Part shown: piece after piece, positions 33,328 through 43,030 of the stretch
How positions within the stretch are numbered: position 1 is the stretch's first letter
Layout of the letters: every line of letters begins with the position of its first letter
Source of the DNA: Flavobacteriaceae bacterium UBA1903
GTDB lineage: Bacteria; Bacteroidota; Bacteroidia; Flavobacteriales; Flavobacteriaceae
Length of the DNA: 64,000 nucleotides
Assembly (NCBI GenBank): GCA_002337605.1
Contig: DDGL01000003.1
Location: forward strand, 63,063 to 127,062
Direction: 5' to 3'
Position numbers and translations under genes: made by a program
The notes under the pieces: model-generated
The model's database searches: none
What the model was told of the DNA's origin: nothing
What the model saw: only the letters and a program-made list of their open reading frames with translations

Positions 33328-35805
33328 ATGAACAAATTTTTCCTCCTTCTCCTTTTTTTGACAAGCGCAGTTTCACAAGCCCAGATCGTTGGTAAAATAA
33401 CCGATACCAAAGGTGAGCCACTGGCCTTTGTAAATATTTATCTGGAGGAAAGCTATGTGGGGACAACCTCTAACGATGAAGGAAATTACGAACTTAACGT
33501 TACTGAATCTGGCGACTATACTATAATCTATCAGTTTTTAGGTTTTAAAACGGTTAAGAAAGAAGTTTCCATTAGCTCTTTTCCACATATTATGAATGTT
33601 TCTTTAGCTGAAGAATCTGTTAGCCTGGATGAGGTGGTGATAGATGCTTCCGAAGACCCTGCATACCGGATTATTAGAGAAGCCATTGCAAAGCGAAAAA
33701 TTAACCTCGATAAAATTTCAGAATACAAAGCAGATTTTTACTCAAGAGGGCTGTGGCGTGTAGAAGACCTACCCGAAAAAATTCTTGGGCAGGAAGTAGG
33801 CGACCTCGACGGACAACTGGATTCAACAAGAACCGGAATTATTTATCTCTCTGAAACTATAAGTGAAATTGCTTTTCAAAAACCAGACGATTTCAAAGAA
33901 AAAATTATTGCAAGTAAAGTGAGTGGAAATGATAATGGTTTCAGCTTTAATAGTGCGCAGGATGCTAATTTTTCATTTTATGAAAACACTACGGACATAA
34001 ATGCCTCTATAGTTTCTCCCATTGCTGAAAGTGCGCTTTCTTATTACCGCTACAAACTGGACGGTGTTTTTTATGAAGGGTCTAAACTCATCAATAAAAT
34101 TAAAGTAACTCCCAAGCGTCCTAAAGACCGGGTATGGGAAGGTTTTATCTATATTGTAGAAGACGACTGGCAGCTTTATGGGGTAGAGCTTACTACAACG
34201 GGAGCCGCGATACAGGTACCTATGGTAACGCAACTACTCTTTAAACAAAACTTTAAGTACGACCCGGAAAAAGATTTCTGGGTAAAGCTATCGCAAACCA
34301 TCGATTTTGGGTTTAGCTTTATTGGTTTTAAAGGGGACGGTAGGTTTATTGCCGTATACAGTAACTACGACTTTAATCCAGATTTTGATAAAAAATCCTT
34401 TACCAATGAGGTCCTTTCTTTTGAGCCAGAAGCCAACAAAAAAGACAGCCTGTTCTGGAGAGGTACCCGCCCTGTCCCGCTAACCGATGAGGAACTCAAT
34501 GATTACATTAAAAAAGACAGCATTCAGATCCTTCGGAAATCTGAAACCTATTTAGATTCTATTGATGGAGTGAGCAATGCATTTAAAATTTTAGACCCCA
34601 TTACAGGCTACACCTATAAAAACAGCTACGATACATGGCAACTAAGTTATAACGGTCCTTTTCCAAAAGTAAATTTTAATACTGTACAAGGCTGGAATGG
34701 TGGAGCGGGTCTCTCCTATTTCAGCTGGAAAGATGACAATCGTACCAATTGGTTTTCGGCAAACTTAAATGCCAATTATGGTATAGCCGAAGACCGACTT
34801 AGATTTGTAGGGAGCCTCACCAGAAATTTTAACCGTACCAACCGTTTGCGATTGGGCGTTTATGGCGGAAGTAGGGTACAGCAGTTTAACGGGGCACAGC
34901 CAATTTCAGAATTAGTGAATACGGTATCTTCCCTCTTTTTTGAACGGAATTATATGAAAGTGTACGACCTCACATTTGCGGGTGCGACGTATAGTCAAGA
35001 ATTATTTAACGGATTGCGATTGTTTACAAATTTCAGTTACCAGGAACGAAAACCATTATTTAATAACACAGACTATGTAACGCTCCCTAATGATGATGTA
35101 GACTATACCTCCAACAACCCGCTAGATGCACAGGACTTTACAAATGCTGGGGTGGTGGAACATTCTATTTTTAAAAGTTCGATAACGGCAGATATCACCT
35201 TCGGCCAAAAATATATGACCTATCCCGATGGAAAATATAATTTAGGAAACGAAAAATATCCTGCGCTTTCGGTAACTTTTGAAAATGGCTTGGGTGGCTC
35301 CATAGACGGATACGACTATAGCCAGTTAAGTGCACGGCTCTCACAGCGTGTAAATACAGGTAATAAAGGGGAGTTTGTATACAATTTAAAAGGTGGAACT
35401 TTTTTTAACGGAGATGATATTAGCTTTGTAGATTACCAGCATTTTAATGGTAACCAGACACGCATTGGGACGTCAGGAAACTATACCAATGTATTCAATT
35501 TACTGCCTTATTACGATCTAAGCACCAATCAGAGTTATTTTGAAGGACATCTGGAACATGATTTTAAAGGCTGGATCTTAGGAAAGATACCAGGAATCAA
35601 TCAGTTAAATTTCAACCTGGTTGCTGGTGCACATCTTTTAAGCATTGATGGCAATAAGCCGTATCAGGAAGTTTCGATTGGAATAGATAATCTGGGTTGG
35701 GGGAAATTCAGGTTTCTTCGGTTAGACTATGTGAAATCGTTTTACAACGGCGGAACCGATGGCGCGTTCGTGTTTGGGCTGAAATTTCTGAATTTTATTG
35801 ATTAG
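33328..35805 (+). CDS. DUF5686 outer-membrane protein with N-terminal carboxypeptidase-like regulatory domain
   Basis: An 825-residue outer-membrane protein. Signal peptide to about residue 20, then a CarboxypepD_reg-like domain (20-105; VGKITDTKGEPLAFVNIYLE, GTTSNDEGNYEL) as seen before TonB-dependent proteins. The rest matches DUF5686: AYRIIREAIAKRKINLDKI, a plug-like middle and a long beta-barrel with alternating strands and a terminal FGLKFLNFID. No TonB-dependent receptor motif is visible. Its role is unknown; the family is common in Bacteroidota. Confidence 0.88.
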   Translation: MNKFFLLLLFLTSAVSQAQIVGKITDTKGEPLAFVNIYLEESYVGTTSNDEGNYELNVTESGDYTIIYQFLGFKTVKKEVSISSFPHIMNVSLAEESVSLDEVVIDASEDPAYRIIREAIAKRKINLDKISEYKADFYSRGLWRVEDLPEKILGQEVGDLDGQLDSTRTGIIYLSETISEIAFQKPDDFKEKIIASKVSGNDNGFSFNSAQDANFSFYENTTDINASIVSPIAESALSYYRYKLDGVFYEGSKLINKIKVTPKRPKDRVWEGFIYIVEDDWQLYGVELTTTGAAIQVPMVTQLLFKQNFKYDPEKDFWVKLSQTIDFGFSFIGFKGDGRFIAVYSNYDFNPDFDKKSFTNEVLSFEPEANKKDSLFWRGTRPVPLTDEELNDYIKKDSIQILRKSETYLDSIDGVSNAFKILDPITGYTYKNSYDTWQLSYNGPFPKVNFNTVQGWNGGAGLSYFSWKDDNRTNWFSANLNANYGIAEDRLRFVGSLTRNFNRTNRLRLGVYGGSRVQQFNGAQPISELVNTVSSLFFERNYMKVYDLTFAGATYSQELFNGLRLFTNFSYQERKPLFNNTDYVTLPNDDVDYTSNNPLDAQDFTNAGVVEHSIFKSSITADITFGQKYMTYPDGKYNLGNEKYPALSVTFENGLGGSIDGYDYSQLSARLSQRVNTGNKGEFVYNLKGGTFFNGDDISFVDYQHFNGNQTRIGTSGNYTNVFNLLPYYDLSTNQSYFEGHLEHDFKGWILGKIPGINQLNFNLVAGAHLLSIDGNKPYQEVSIGIDNLGWGKFRFLRLDYVKSFYNGGTDGAFVFGLKFLNFID

Positions 35806-35838
35806 AAAAGAGAAGAAAGAGAAAAGATTAATTTTTCT

Positions 35839-36480
35839 TTAATTCTTATCTTCCAACAAAGGTACAAACCTGAATTCGCCGAACTCTTCTTTTTCAAAGT
35901 TGGTAGGAGATGTTCTTGTAAAAACAGTCATTATTTGAACTTTTTCTCCTACAGGAATTACCAGCTTGCCTCCTACTTTCAATTGAGACAGTAAAGGTTT
36001 GGGAACAAAAGGAGCTCCTGCAGTAACAATAATTCCGTCAAACGGAGCAGCTTCTGGCAAGCCTTTATAGCCATCTCCAAAGATTAGTTTTTTTGGCCGG
36101 TAGCCCAATTTTGGAAGAAATCGTTTCGTAATTTTAAACAGTTCGTTTTGTCGTTCAATAGAATACACCTGGGTTCCCATTTCCAGCAAAACAGCAGTTT
36201 GATAGCCACTTCCCGTACCAATTTCCAAGACGGTGTCCCCTTTCTTAACATTCAGTAATTCGGTCTGTCTGGCTACGGTGTAGGGTTGCGAGATGGTTTG
36301 ATCTGCTGCAATGGGAAACGCTTTGTCTACATAGGCGTGATCCAGAAAGCTGGAGTCCATAAATAAATGCCTTGGGATTTTATTTACAGCTGCCAACACT
36401 TCTGTATTCACTATTCCCTTTTTTTGAAGAGTTTTTACCAGCTTTTTACGAAGTCCCTGATGTATAAAAGTGTCTTTCAT
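35839..36480 (-). CDS. pcm: protein-L-isoaspartate O-methyltransferase
   Basis: A 213-residue SAM-dependent methyltransferase that repairs isoaspartyl residues in damaged proteins. The start is the ATG at 36480; the open frame continues to a GTG two codons earlier. The SAM loop is LEIGTGSGYQTAVLLEMG, and AFPIAADQTISQPYTVARQTELL matches the substrate-site region. It lies back to back with the M1 peptidase gene (about 120 nt between starts) and 33 nt from the convergent stop of the DUF5686 gene. Confidence 0.93.
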   Translation of the reverse strand: MKDTFIHQGLRKKLVKTLQKKGIVNTEVLAAVNKIPRHLFMDSSFLDHAYVDKAFPIAADQTISQPYTVARQTELLNVKKGDTVLEIGTGSGYQTAVLLEMGTQVYSIERQNELFKITKRFLPKLGYRPKKLIFGDGYKGLPEAAPFDGIIVTAGAPFVPKPLLSQLKVGGKLVIPVGEKVQIMTVFTRTSPTNFEKEEFGEFRFVPLLEDKN

Positions 36481-36554
36481 TATCACAAATTACGGAAACA
36501 AAAATGCAACTCGCAAGAACTGTTTTTTTAAATTCATTTGAGTCTGGTATGACT

Positions 36555-36584
36555 TTGGCGTTGTTCAAAATCTAAGTATCTTTC
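36555..36584 (+). promoter_or_regulatory. promoter of the M1 peptidase gene
   Basis: TTG at 36555-36557, 19 nt, then TATCTTTC at 36577-36584, seven of eight bases of TAnnTTTG. The ATG is at 36603. Confidence 0.5.
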
Positions 36585-36602
36585 AACGCTATATTTTTAC
36601 CT

Positions 36603-38225
36603 ATGAAATCTGTTTTTCTTCTTCTTTTTGCCTTCAGTTTTGGTGTATGCCAGTCACAGGAATTTACCCGTGCGGACACCCTTCGCGGAAGTATTACCCC
36701 AGAACGCGCCTGGTGGGATGTGTTGTATTATGACCTTGATGTGGAGGTTTCACCCGAAGATAAATTTATAAAAGGAAGTACTACCATTACTTACAAAGTT
36801 TTGGACAAGCCACAGCGAATGCAGCTAGATTTACAAGCGCCCATGACAATTGATAAAATTGTTCAGGATGGGGAAGAAGTATCGTTTACATCAGAAGGAG
36901 CTGTTCATTTTGTTACCCTTCAGCAAAAACAGAAAAAAGGAAAAGAACGTGCTGTTACCATTTATTTTTCAGGAAAACCACGAGAAGCCAAAAACGCACC
37001 CTGGGATGGTGGCTGGTCCTGGAAAAAAGATGACAACGACACCCATTTTATAGCTACCAGTAACCAAGGGATTGGTGCCAGTATCTGGTGGCCCAATAAA
37101 GACCATGCGTATGACGAACCCGACAACGGAGCTACAGTTAAAATTACAGCACCAAAAGAGTTGGTTTCTGTCGCTAACGGACGTATGACCAAGCGCATTG
37201 AAAACGAAGAAACCACTACCTACGAGTGGAAGGTTGTGAATCCAATTAATAATTATGGGATCAATATTAATATTGGAGACTATGTAAACTTCAATGAAAA
37301 ATACGAAGGGTTACAAGGTTCTCTGGACCTGGATTACTGGGTACTTCGTGATAATCTTGAAAAAGCAAAAGAGCAGTTTAAACAAGCTCCAAAAATGATG
37401 CAGGCGTTCGAACATTGGTTTGGTCCCTACCCTTTTTATGAAGATAGTTTTAAGCTTGTGGAAGTGCCGTATCTGGGAATGGAGCACCAAAGCAGCGTTA
37501 CCTATGGTAACAAGTATGAAAACGGCTATTTAGGTCGTGATCTAAGTGGGACCGGCTGGGGACTGAAATTTGACTTTATTATTATTCACGAAGCGGGACA
37601 CGAGTGGTTTGCCAACAACATTACCCATAAGGACGTTGCTGATATGTGGATACACGAAGGGTTTACTGCGTATTCTGAAAGTTTGTATCTAGACTATCAC
37701 TTTGGAAAAGAAGCCGCAGCAGACTATGTAATTGGCACCAGAAGAAGTATTCAAAATGATCGCCCGCTCATTGGAATCTATAATGTACACCAGGAAGGAA
37801 GCAGCGATATGTATTACAAGGGGGCAAATATTTTGCACACCCTTCGAACCTGGATCGACGATGATAAAAAATGGCGTGAAATTTTAACAGGATTAAACAC
37901 ACATTTTCGCCATCAAACCATTACCAGCAATCAACTGGAGAACTACATTGCTAAGCAATCCGGATTAGATCTAAAAGCATTCTGGGAGCAGTATTTACGA
38001 ACCACCAAAGTCCCGAAATTAGTATACAAAGTGAATGGAAACTCAATGGAATACAGGTATGAAAATGTTGTTGAAGGGTTTAGTATGCCGCTTACAGTTG
38101 TAGTAAACGGTGAAAAACAACAATTAAAACCAACAACTATTTGGCAAACAGTTTCTACTACTACTCCAATAAATAATGTTTCCTTGCAGAGAGATTTTTA
38201 TGTAGAAGCGGTAAAAAAGAACTAG
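36603..38225 (+). CDS. M1 family zinc metallopeptidase (aminopeptidase type)
   Basis: A 540-residue exported peptidase with a signal peptide (FGVCQSQ). The zinc motif HEAGHEW has H329 and H333, with the third ligand E352 in WIHEGFTAYSE, as in the M1 family. The exopeptidase-type motif YLGMEHQSSVTYG lies upstream (like GAMEN). Length is shorter than full M1 enzymes because the C-terminal helical domain is reduced. It probably trims peptides in the periplasm. It ends 2 nt from the convergent mazG stop. Confidence 0.92.
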   Translation: MKSVFLLLFAFSFGVCQSQEFTRADTLRGSITPERAWWDVLYYDLDVEVSPEDKFIKGSTTITYKVLDKPQRMQLDLQAPMTIDKIVQDGEEVSFTSEGAVHFVTLQQKQKKGKERAVTIYFSGKPREAKNAPWDGGWSWKKDDNDTHFIATSNQGIGASIWWPNKDHAYDEPDNGATVKITAPKELVSVANGRMTKRIENEETTTYEWKVVNPINNYGININIGDYVNFNEKYEGLQGSLDLDYWVLRDNLEKAKEQFKQAPKMMQAFEHWFGPYPFYEDSFKLVEVPYLGMEHQSSVTYGNKYENGYLGRDLSGTGWGLKFDFIIIHEAGHEWFANNITHKDVADMWIHEGFTAYSESLYLDYHFGKEAAADYVIGTRRSIQNDRPLIGIYNVHQEGSSDMYYKGANILHTLRTWIDDDKKWREILTGLNTHFRHQTITSNQLENYIAKQSGLDLKAFWEQYLRTTKVPKLVYKVNGNSMEYRYENVVEGFSMPLTVVVNGEKQQLKPTTIWQTVSTTTPINNVSLQRDFYVEAVKKN

Positions 38226-38227
38226 CC

Positions 38228-39001
38228 TTATAGTTTCTTAGCCTCATTCCAATACACATCCATCTCAGCAAGGGTCATATCTTTCATAGCTTTTCCTTGC
38301 TCTTTTGCTTTGCCTTCTAAATACTGAAAGCGTTTGATAAACTTTTTATTGGTACGTTCCAGGGCATTTTCAGGATCTACTTTCAGGAAACGGGCGTAGT
38401 TGATCATAGAGAACAGCACATCACCGAATTCTTGTTCTATTTTTTCCTGGTTATTTTCGGAAACCTCGTGTTGTAGTTCAGCAAGTTCTTCCTGTAGTTT
38501 TTCAAAAACTTGTTGAGGCTCTTCCCAATCAAATCCCACTCCTGCTACTTTGTCCTGTATTCTATTCGCTTTTACCAACGCCGGCAATGATCTTGGGACT
38601 CCTTCCAACACACTTTTTTTGCCTTCTTTCAGCTTTAAGTTTTCCCAGTTTTGCTTTACTTCTTCTTCGTCAGCCACCTCAACATCGCCATAAATATGCG
38701 GGTGGCGGGAAATAAGTTTGTCGCAGATTTCATTGGCAACATCGGCCATATCGAAGTCGTTGGTTTCACTCCCTATTTTGGCATAAAAAACAATATGGAG
38801 CAGTAAATCCCCCAGTTCTTTTTTAACTTCATCCAGGTCATTTTCAAGAATAGCGTCCCCCAGCTCATAAGTTTCTTCTATGGTTAAATGCCGGAGTGTT
38901 TCCATAGTTTGCTTACGGTCCCATGGGCATTGTTCGCGGAGTTCATCCATAATAGTAAGGAGACGGTCGTATGCGGCGAGTTGTTTTTTTCTTGAATTCA
39001 T
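38228..39001 (-). CDS. mazG: nucleoside triphosphate pyrophosphohydrolase MazG
   Basis: A 257-residue hydrolase of non-canonical and excess NTPs. Two MazG domains are visible: the first with CPWDRKQTMETLRHLTIEETYEL and KELGDLLLHIVFYAKIG, the second with LQEELAELQHEV and EFGDVLFSMINYARFL (EExxE...ExxD metal motifs). Length fits the double-domain form. It is the last gene of the minus-strand group ruvX-def-DUF5606-mazG. Confidence 0.94.
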   Translation of the reverse strand: MNSRKKQLAAYDRLLTIMDELREQCPWDRKQTMETLRHLTIEETYELGDAILENDLDEVKKELGDLLLHIVFYAKIGSETNDFDMADVANEICDKLISRHPHIYGDVEVADEEEVKQNWENLKLKEGKKSVLEGVPRSLPALVKANRIQDKVAGVGFDWEEPQQVFEKLQEELAELQHEVSENNQEKIEQEFGDVLFSMINYARFLKVDPENALERTNKKFIKRFQYLEGKAKEQGKAMKDMTLAEMDVYWNEAKKL

Positions 39002-39009
39002 ATAGGGTA

Positions 39010-39053
39010 AAAATAAAAATTCATCTGCTACGATGTAACAAATGAATTTTTAG
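39010..39053 (-). terminator. AT-rich hairpin between DUF5606 gene and mazG
   Basis: On the plus strand AAAAATTCAT (39015-39024) is inverted at ATGAATTTTT (39042-39051). Read on the minus strand it follows the DUF5606 stop and runs into a T-rich stretch, so it may act as a weak terminator or attenuator before mazG. Confidence 0.4.
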
Positions 39054-39078
39054 TTATGAAAATTGTATTAACTAAAGA

Positions 39079-39510
39079 CTACTCTTCTTCAGAAGATGTA
39101 GCTTCTTTATCATTAGTTTCTTCTTCAGAAAAATCTGTCACCCCGTTTTTTTGAAGTAGGTTATACCATTGCACTACTTTTTTAATGTCGCTTGGGTATA
39201 CTCTGTCTTCATCGTAATCCGGAAGCACTTCGAAGAAAAATTCTTCTAGTTCTACTTTGGGTACCTTATGATTAATGGTTTGCCCACCGTTTTCCTTTTC
39301 TGAAATTTTCTTAAAAACTTCTCGTAGTGGTAACTCTTCAGTCAAGGTATAAATGGCGATTTCGCTCAACAAACTCACATTGTCACGAGCACCAACGCTT
39401 ATCTTTTTCCCGTCTATAAGTGACTCGGCTAAGAAGCCGTTACGGGTTTGCGTTTTTAATTTGTATAGTCCTGGCTTGCCAGAAATTGAAAGGATTTTTT
39501 CTAAACTCAT
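39079..39510 (-). CDS. DUF5606 family protein
   Basis: A 143-residue cytosolic protein of a family found almost only in Bacteroidota. The conserved N-terminus LEKILSISGKPGLYKLKTQTR and the stretch SLIDGKKISVGARDNVSLLSEIAIYT are clear. The end is an acidic tail (EEETNDKEATSSEEE). Function unknown; the N-terminal part looks like a small beta domain that may bind nucleic acid. It lies between mazG and def, an order common in Flavobacteriaceae. Confidence 0.88.
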   Translation of the reverse strand: MSLEKILSISGKPGLYKLKTQTRNGFLAESLIDGKKISVGARDNVSLLSEIAIYTLTEELPLREVFKKISEKENGGQTINHKVPKVELEEFFFEVLPDYDEDRVYPSDIKKVVQWYNLLQKNGVTDFSEEETNDKEATSSEEE

Positions 39511-39580
39511 AAATCTTGGTATGCTATTTTTTTATGTAAGGTTGCAAAGATGCAGGGTTTGGACTTTTTGTGCAAGAATG

Positions 39581-40171
39581 TTAACGTTTCTTTTTTGCCA
39601 TCGGAAATTTCATACGATAAGCGACATCTGTTTTTCCTTTTGAAATATTTGTCAACTTGCTTTTAAGTAAACGCTTTTTTAGTACTGAAAGTTTATCGGT
39701 AAATAAAATTCCTTCAATATGATCGTATTCGTGTTGGATGATGCGCGCTATAAGTCCGCCGTATGTTTCAGTTTGTTTCTCCAGATTTTCATCCTGATAC
39801 TCAATCGTAATTTTCGGTTTTCTGAAAACGTCTTCATTAATATTTGGGATACTTAAACACCCCTCATTAAAAACCCATTCGTCACCTTCTTCCTCAACGA
39901 TCTTCGCATTAATAAACACTTTTTTAAAATTGGCGCAAGCTTCGCGTTCTTCTTCGGTAAGCTCTTCATCGTCTCCAAACGGAGAAGCATCCACTATAAA
40001 TAAACGAATAGCCAAGCCAACCTGTGGTGCCGCTAAGCCTATACCCCGCGCACCATACATTGTTTCAAACATATTTTCAATAAGCGCATCCAGCTTAGGA
40101 TAATCTTCACTAATGGCAGTTGCTTTTTTTCTTAACACGGGATCGCCGTAGGCTACAATTGGGAGTATCAT
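39581..40171 (-). CDS. def: peptide deformylase
   Basis: A 196-residue metalloenzyme that removes the formyl group from nascent proteins. All three motifs are present: GIGLAAPQVG (44-53), EGCLSIP with metal ligand C105, and QHEYDHIEG with ligands H147 and H151 and catalytic E148. An insertion with FGDDEELTEEEREACA (65-80) is usual in Bacteroidota enzymes. The partner gene fmt lies at 62090, far away in the same window. Confidence 0.97.
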   Translation of the reverse strand: MILPIVAYGDPVLRKKATAISEDYPKLDALIENMFETMYGARGIGLAAPQVGLAIRLFIVDASPFGDDEELTEEEREACANFKKVFINAKIVEEEGDEWVFNEGCLSIPNINEDVFRKPKITIEYQDENLEKQTETYGGLIARIIQHEYDHIEGILFTDKLSVLKKRLLKSKLTNISKGKTDVAYRMKFPMAKKKR

Positions 40172-40345
40172 TTAAAATTTTTAAGATTTAAGGTATTATT
40201 AAAATTATTTATTACCTCGATTTAGGTTTTTTTCTGTTGTTTTTCTTGATGTGATAAAGATTTTGGTAAATTTCATTAAATACCTAATCCTACTTATAAA
40301 GTTCAAGGCTGTGTCTAATCAAATTAAACATTATGCCTTAAAACC

Positions 40346-40756
40346 TTACGCATTATAAAGATATTGTTGAAGAATAATCGTTGCACTAATTTCATCCAGC
40401 AGTGCTTTATTCCTTCGTTGTTTCTTATTTAGACCGCTGTCTATCATGGTCTGAAAGGCCATTTTACTTGTATACCGTTCGTCTACACGTTTTACGGGCA
40501 TGGCAGGAAATTCTTTTGTAAATACCTCTAAAAATTTCTTGATCTCAGTTTCTACACCGCTTGCTGCTCCGTCTTTTTGTGTGGGTTCTCCAACTAAAAC
40601 AAGTTCCACCTTTTCGTTTTCAAAATACTTTTTCAAATAATCGATTAACGTTGGTGTCGCCACTGTGTCCAACCCTGAAGCTATTAACTGCAACTCGTCT
40701 GTTACAGCGATACCCGTTCGCTTGGTTCCAAAGTCAATTGCTAAGATGCGTGCCAT
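40346..40756 (-). CDS. ruvX: Holliday junction resolvase-like protein RuvX (YqgF)
   Basis: A 136-residue RNase H-fold nuclease needed for pre-16S rRNA processing in other bacteria. The start is the ATG at 40756 (MARILAIDFGTKRTGIAV); the frame is open for a further 59 codons, but the family N-terminus begins here. Catalytic acids: D8 in AIDFG, the glutamate in LVLVGEPTQKDG and the aspartate in VDERYTS, with a C-terminal LLDEISATIILQQYL. It is first of a minus-strand series with def, DUF5606 and mazG. Confidence 0.94.
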   Translation of the reverse strand: MARILAIDFGTKRTGIAVTDELQLIASGLDTVATPTLIDYLKKYFENEKVELVLVGEPTQKDGAASGVETEIKKFLEVFTKEFPAMPVKRVDERYTSKMAFQTMIDSGLNKKQRRNKALLDEISATIILQQYLYNA

Positions 40757-40960
40757 ATTCGGGTGCAAAAATAAGGGTTTTATTTTAGAATAAAGACCCG
40801 CCGGTACCGAAAAGGCACGTTCGGGCAGGCCGCTGCACTCAAATAGGAAAGACCCATTGCTGAAAGCAATAATTATAAAAAATGAAGTTTCACAAGGAAA
40901 GGTAGCTGCATATTTTATTGAATATTGTGGCAAACAAATTTTAAATAAAATGTATCGAAG

Positions 40961-42037
40961 CTATTTGTATTTCTGAAGCACCTGTAATACGTCTCCGCGC
41001 TTTATTTTTCCAGTTTCGGTATACGCAAAACGAGAAAGGCGGTATACTTTTCTGGGGCGTTCGTAAGGCTCTAAAATTTTAAAAGCCTGTTTAAAATCCG
41101 GGGTGTCATTTTCACTGCCTTCGTAAATTAAAATGATTCGTTCTCCGAATTGCTCGTCCTTTTCTGAAGCTATAATGAAGGGCAATTGAATAGCATCTGA
41201 AAGCTTCGCTTCCACATGTTCGGGAAACAGTTTTACACCCCCGCTGTTAATCACATTGTCCCACCTGCCCTGCCATACAAAAGAGCTAGGCGATTTTAAC
41301 TCGACCAGATCATTTGTCACGACAATTTCTTCTGAAATTTTAGGCGCGTGAATGAGCAAGCAACCGCGATCGTCCTGCGAAAATTTCACATCCGGCAAGG
41401 CGCTGTACGCTTCGCTTTTGGCAAAGCCATTTATGCGTCTTACCGCAATATGAGTAATGGTTTCTGTCATTCCGTAGGTAGCAAAAGCCTCTACATCTAT
41501 GTCCTGTAATTGAGCTTCTAGCGTTGTTGAAATTGCCCCTCCACCAATGATCACCTTTTTTACCTTAGGTAATGCAGCTAAGGAATGTGCTACCTGATAG
41601 GGCACCATCGCCACAAAATCATAGTCGTTATCATATTCTACCAAAGCATCTTTCGCAGGTTGTACTACGTGTAAATCCCACCCTAAAACCATTGCCCGCA
41701 CCACCATCATTTTTCCCGCGATAAAATCGGCCGGAATACATAATAAGGCTTTGGTACCGCTTCCTGTTTTAAAATAGGCTCCGGTTGCTTTGGCGCTGTT
41801 TACCATTTGCTGTTTCGTAAGCACTATTTTTTTTGGCTTTCCTGTAGAGCCTGAAGTTTTTACAACTACCTCTTCGGTAAAATCCAACCACTTTTCAATA
41901 AATTGGGCAACGCTCACTTCTTGTTCGTTTCCTTCATGTAAAAGGTCATCGGTAAAGTTCAATACTTCTTCAGGGGAAGAAAAATCGAGGCCGTTGAGCT
42001 TGAAGGCAGGATGAAGTGTGAGTGAGGTTGGTTTCAA
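40961..42037 (-). CDS. menE: o-succinylbenzoate-CoA ligase MenE
   Basis: A 358-residue AMP-forming ligase in menaquinone synthesis (activates OSB with CoA). The ATP loop VVVKTSGSTGKPKKIVLT, the YGMTETITHIAVRRI motif and the late GRWDNVINSGGVKLFPE are present, with the lysine in TETGKIKRGDVL. The start codon is TTG at 42037: no ATG lies in frame before residue 80. It is the last gene of the minus-strand men group and starts 11 nt after the CPBP stop. Confidence 0.92.
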   Translation of the reverse strand: MKPTSLTLHPAFKLNGLDFSSPEEVLNFTDDLLHEGNEQEVSVAQFIEKWLDFTEEVVVKTSGSTGKPKKIVLTKQQMVNSAKATGAYFKTGSGTKALLCIPADFIAGKMMVVRAMVLGWDLHVVQPAKDALVEYDNDYDFVAMVPYQVAHSLAALPKVKKVIIGGGAISTTLEAQLQDIDVEAFATYGMTETITHIAVRRINGFAKSEAYSALPDVKFSQDDRGCLLIHAPKISEEIVVTNDLVELKSPSSFVWQGRWDNVINSGGVKLFPEHVEAKLSDAIQLPFIIASEKDEQFGERIILIYEGSENDTPDFKQAFKILEPYERPRKVYRLSRFAYTETGKIKRGDVLQVLQKYK

Positions 42038-42048
42038 AATACGTTTGT

Positions 42049-42969
42049 TTAGTTCAATTCTGCGGGTGCTTCTGGAGGGGGTGTCACGGTTCCGAAGAGC
42101 TTCTCACCCCAGCCCGTCCATTTATAACGCCACGCCATGATTCCTAAAAATATGGGATACATTACAACTACAGGTAGCAAAATATCGAACCCTGCAGTGG
42201 GTTCTGAAACATCTTTTAAAATAGAGTTCGTCTGGAATACGGTCCAGTCTGCCGTAACCAATAATGCACCTACCAGATTGTTTCCTGCGTGAAAACCTAA
42301 GGCAAGTTCCATCCCTTCGTCCATTAAAGTCATAATGCCTAATAAGAAACCTGTCCCAATGTAATAGACCATTATCAAAGGGCCAATCTTGGTCACCTCA
42401 GGATTTAAAAAATGCATTGATCCAAATATTACTGAAGTGACAATTAAGGGCATCCATTTATTCTTAGCCATGACCCCAATACCCTGCATTAAATAACCAC
42501 GGAATAAATATTCTTCAAAACTTGTTTGAAAAGGTATAAAGACAATACAAATTAAAGCCAGAATTAAAAATGGAGTTGCTTCAAATTGAAGTACATAATC
42601 TTGCGGATTGTAATAATAATCTAAAGAAACAGAACCTATTAGAAATACTGAAATAAGTCCAAATCCGAAAAAGAATCTCCCCCAATCTACTTTTTTTCTG
42701 GAGGTGGTAACCGTTTTAATTGGTTGTTGGTGGACAAATTTAATCCACAGAAAGAGTAATCCTAGAAAAATGGCAAATGGAAATAAATTTTCAAAGAAAA
42801 ACTGATTAGAGCTCTTCTGTTCTAATTGATCTTTCATGAATTCATTCACATCAATTCCCAGTAATTCTATAACCAGATAATTAGCCATCATAAGACCTAA
42901 AAATCCAAGTAATGGAAGCATATAACGCCACCAGTCATGTAAGTAATTGAACGCTTGTTTTATGTACAT
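42049..42969 (-). CDS. CPBP family intramembrane metalloprotease
   Basis: A 306-residue polytopic membrane protein with about eight hydrophobic segments. The Abi/CPBP motifs are present: FEEYLFRGYLMQ (EExxxR), a histidine in FGSMHFLNPE, and FHAGNN. The family includes proteases of the Rce1 type and proteins of unknown substrate. It lies between menC and menE on the same strand, but a role in menaquinone synthesis is not implied by the family. Confidence 0.88.
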   Translation of the reverse strand: MYIKQAFNYLHDWWRYMLPLLGFLGLMMANYLVIELLGIDVNEFMKDQLEQKSSNQFFFENLFPFAIFLGLLFLWIKFVHQQPIKTVTTSRKKVDWGRFFFGFGLISVFLIGSVSLDYYYNPQDYVLQFEATPFLILALICIVFIPFQTSFEEYLFRGYLMQGIGVMAKNKWMPLIVTSVIFGSMHFLNPEVTKIGPLIMVYYIGTGFLLGIMTLMDEGMELALGFHAGNNLVGALLVTADWTVFQTNSILKDVSEPTAGFDILLPVVVMYPIFLGIMAWRYKWTGWGEKLFGTVTPPPEAPAELN

Positions 42970-43030
42970 AGGTTGGGGTAAATAGTAAATTAGTTGTAAA
43001 GAAAAGTATTAATTAGTACTGGGAGGGAAT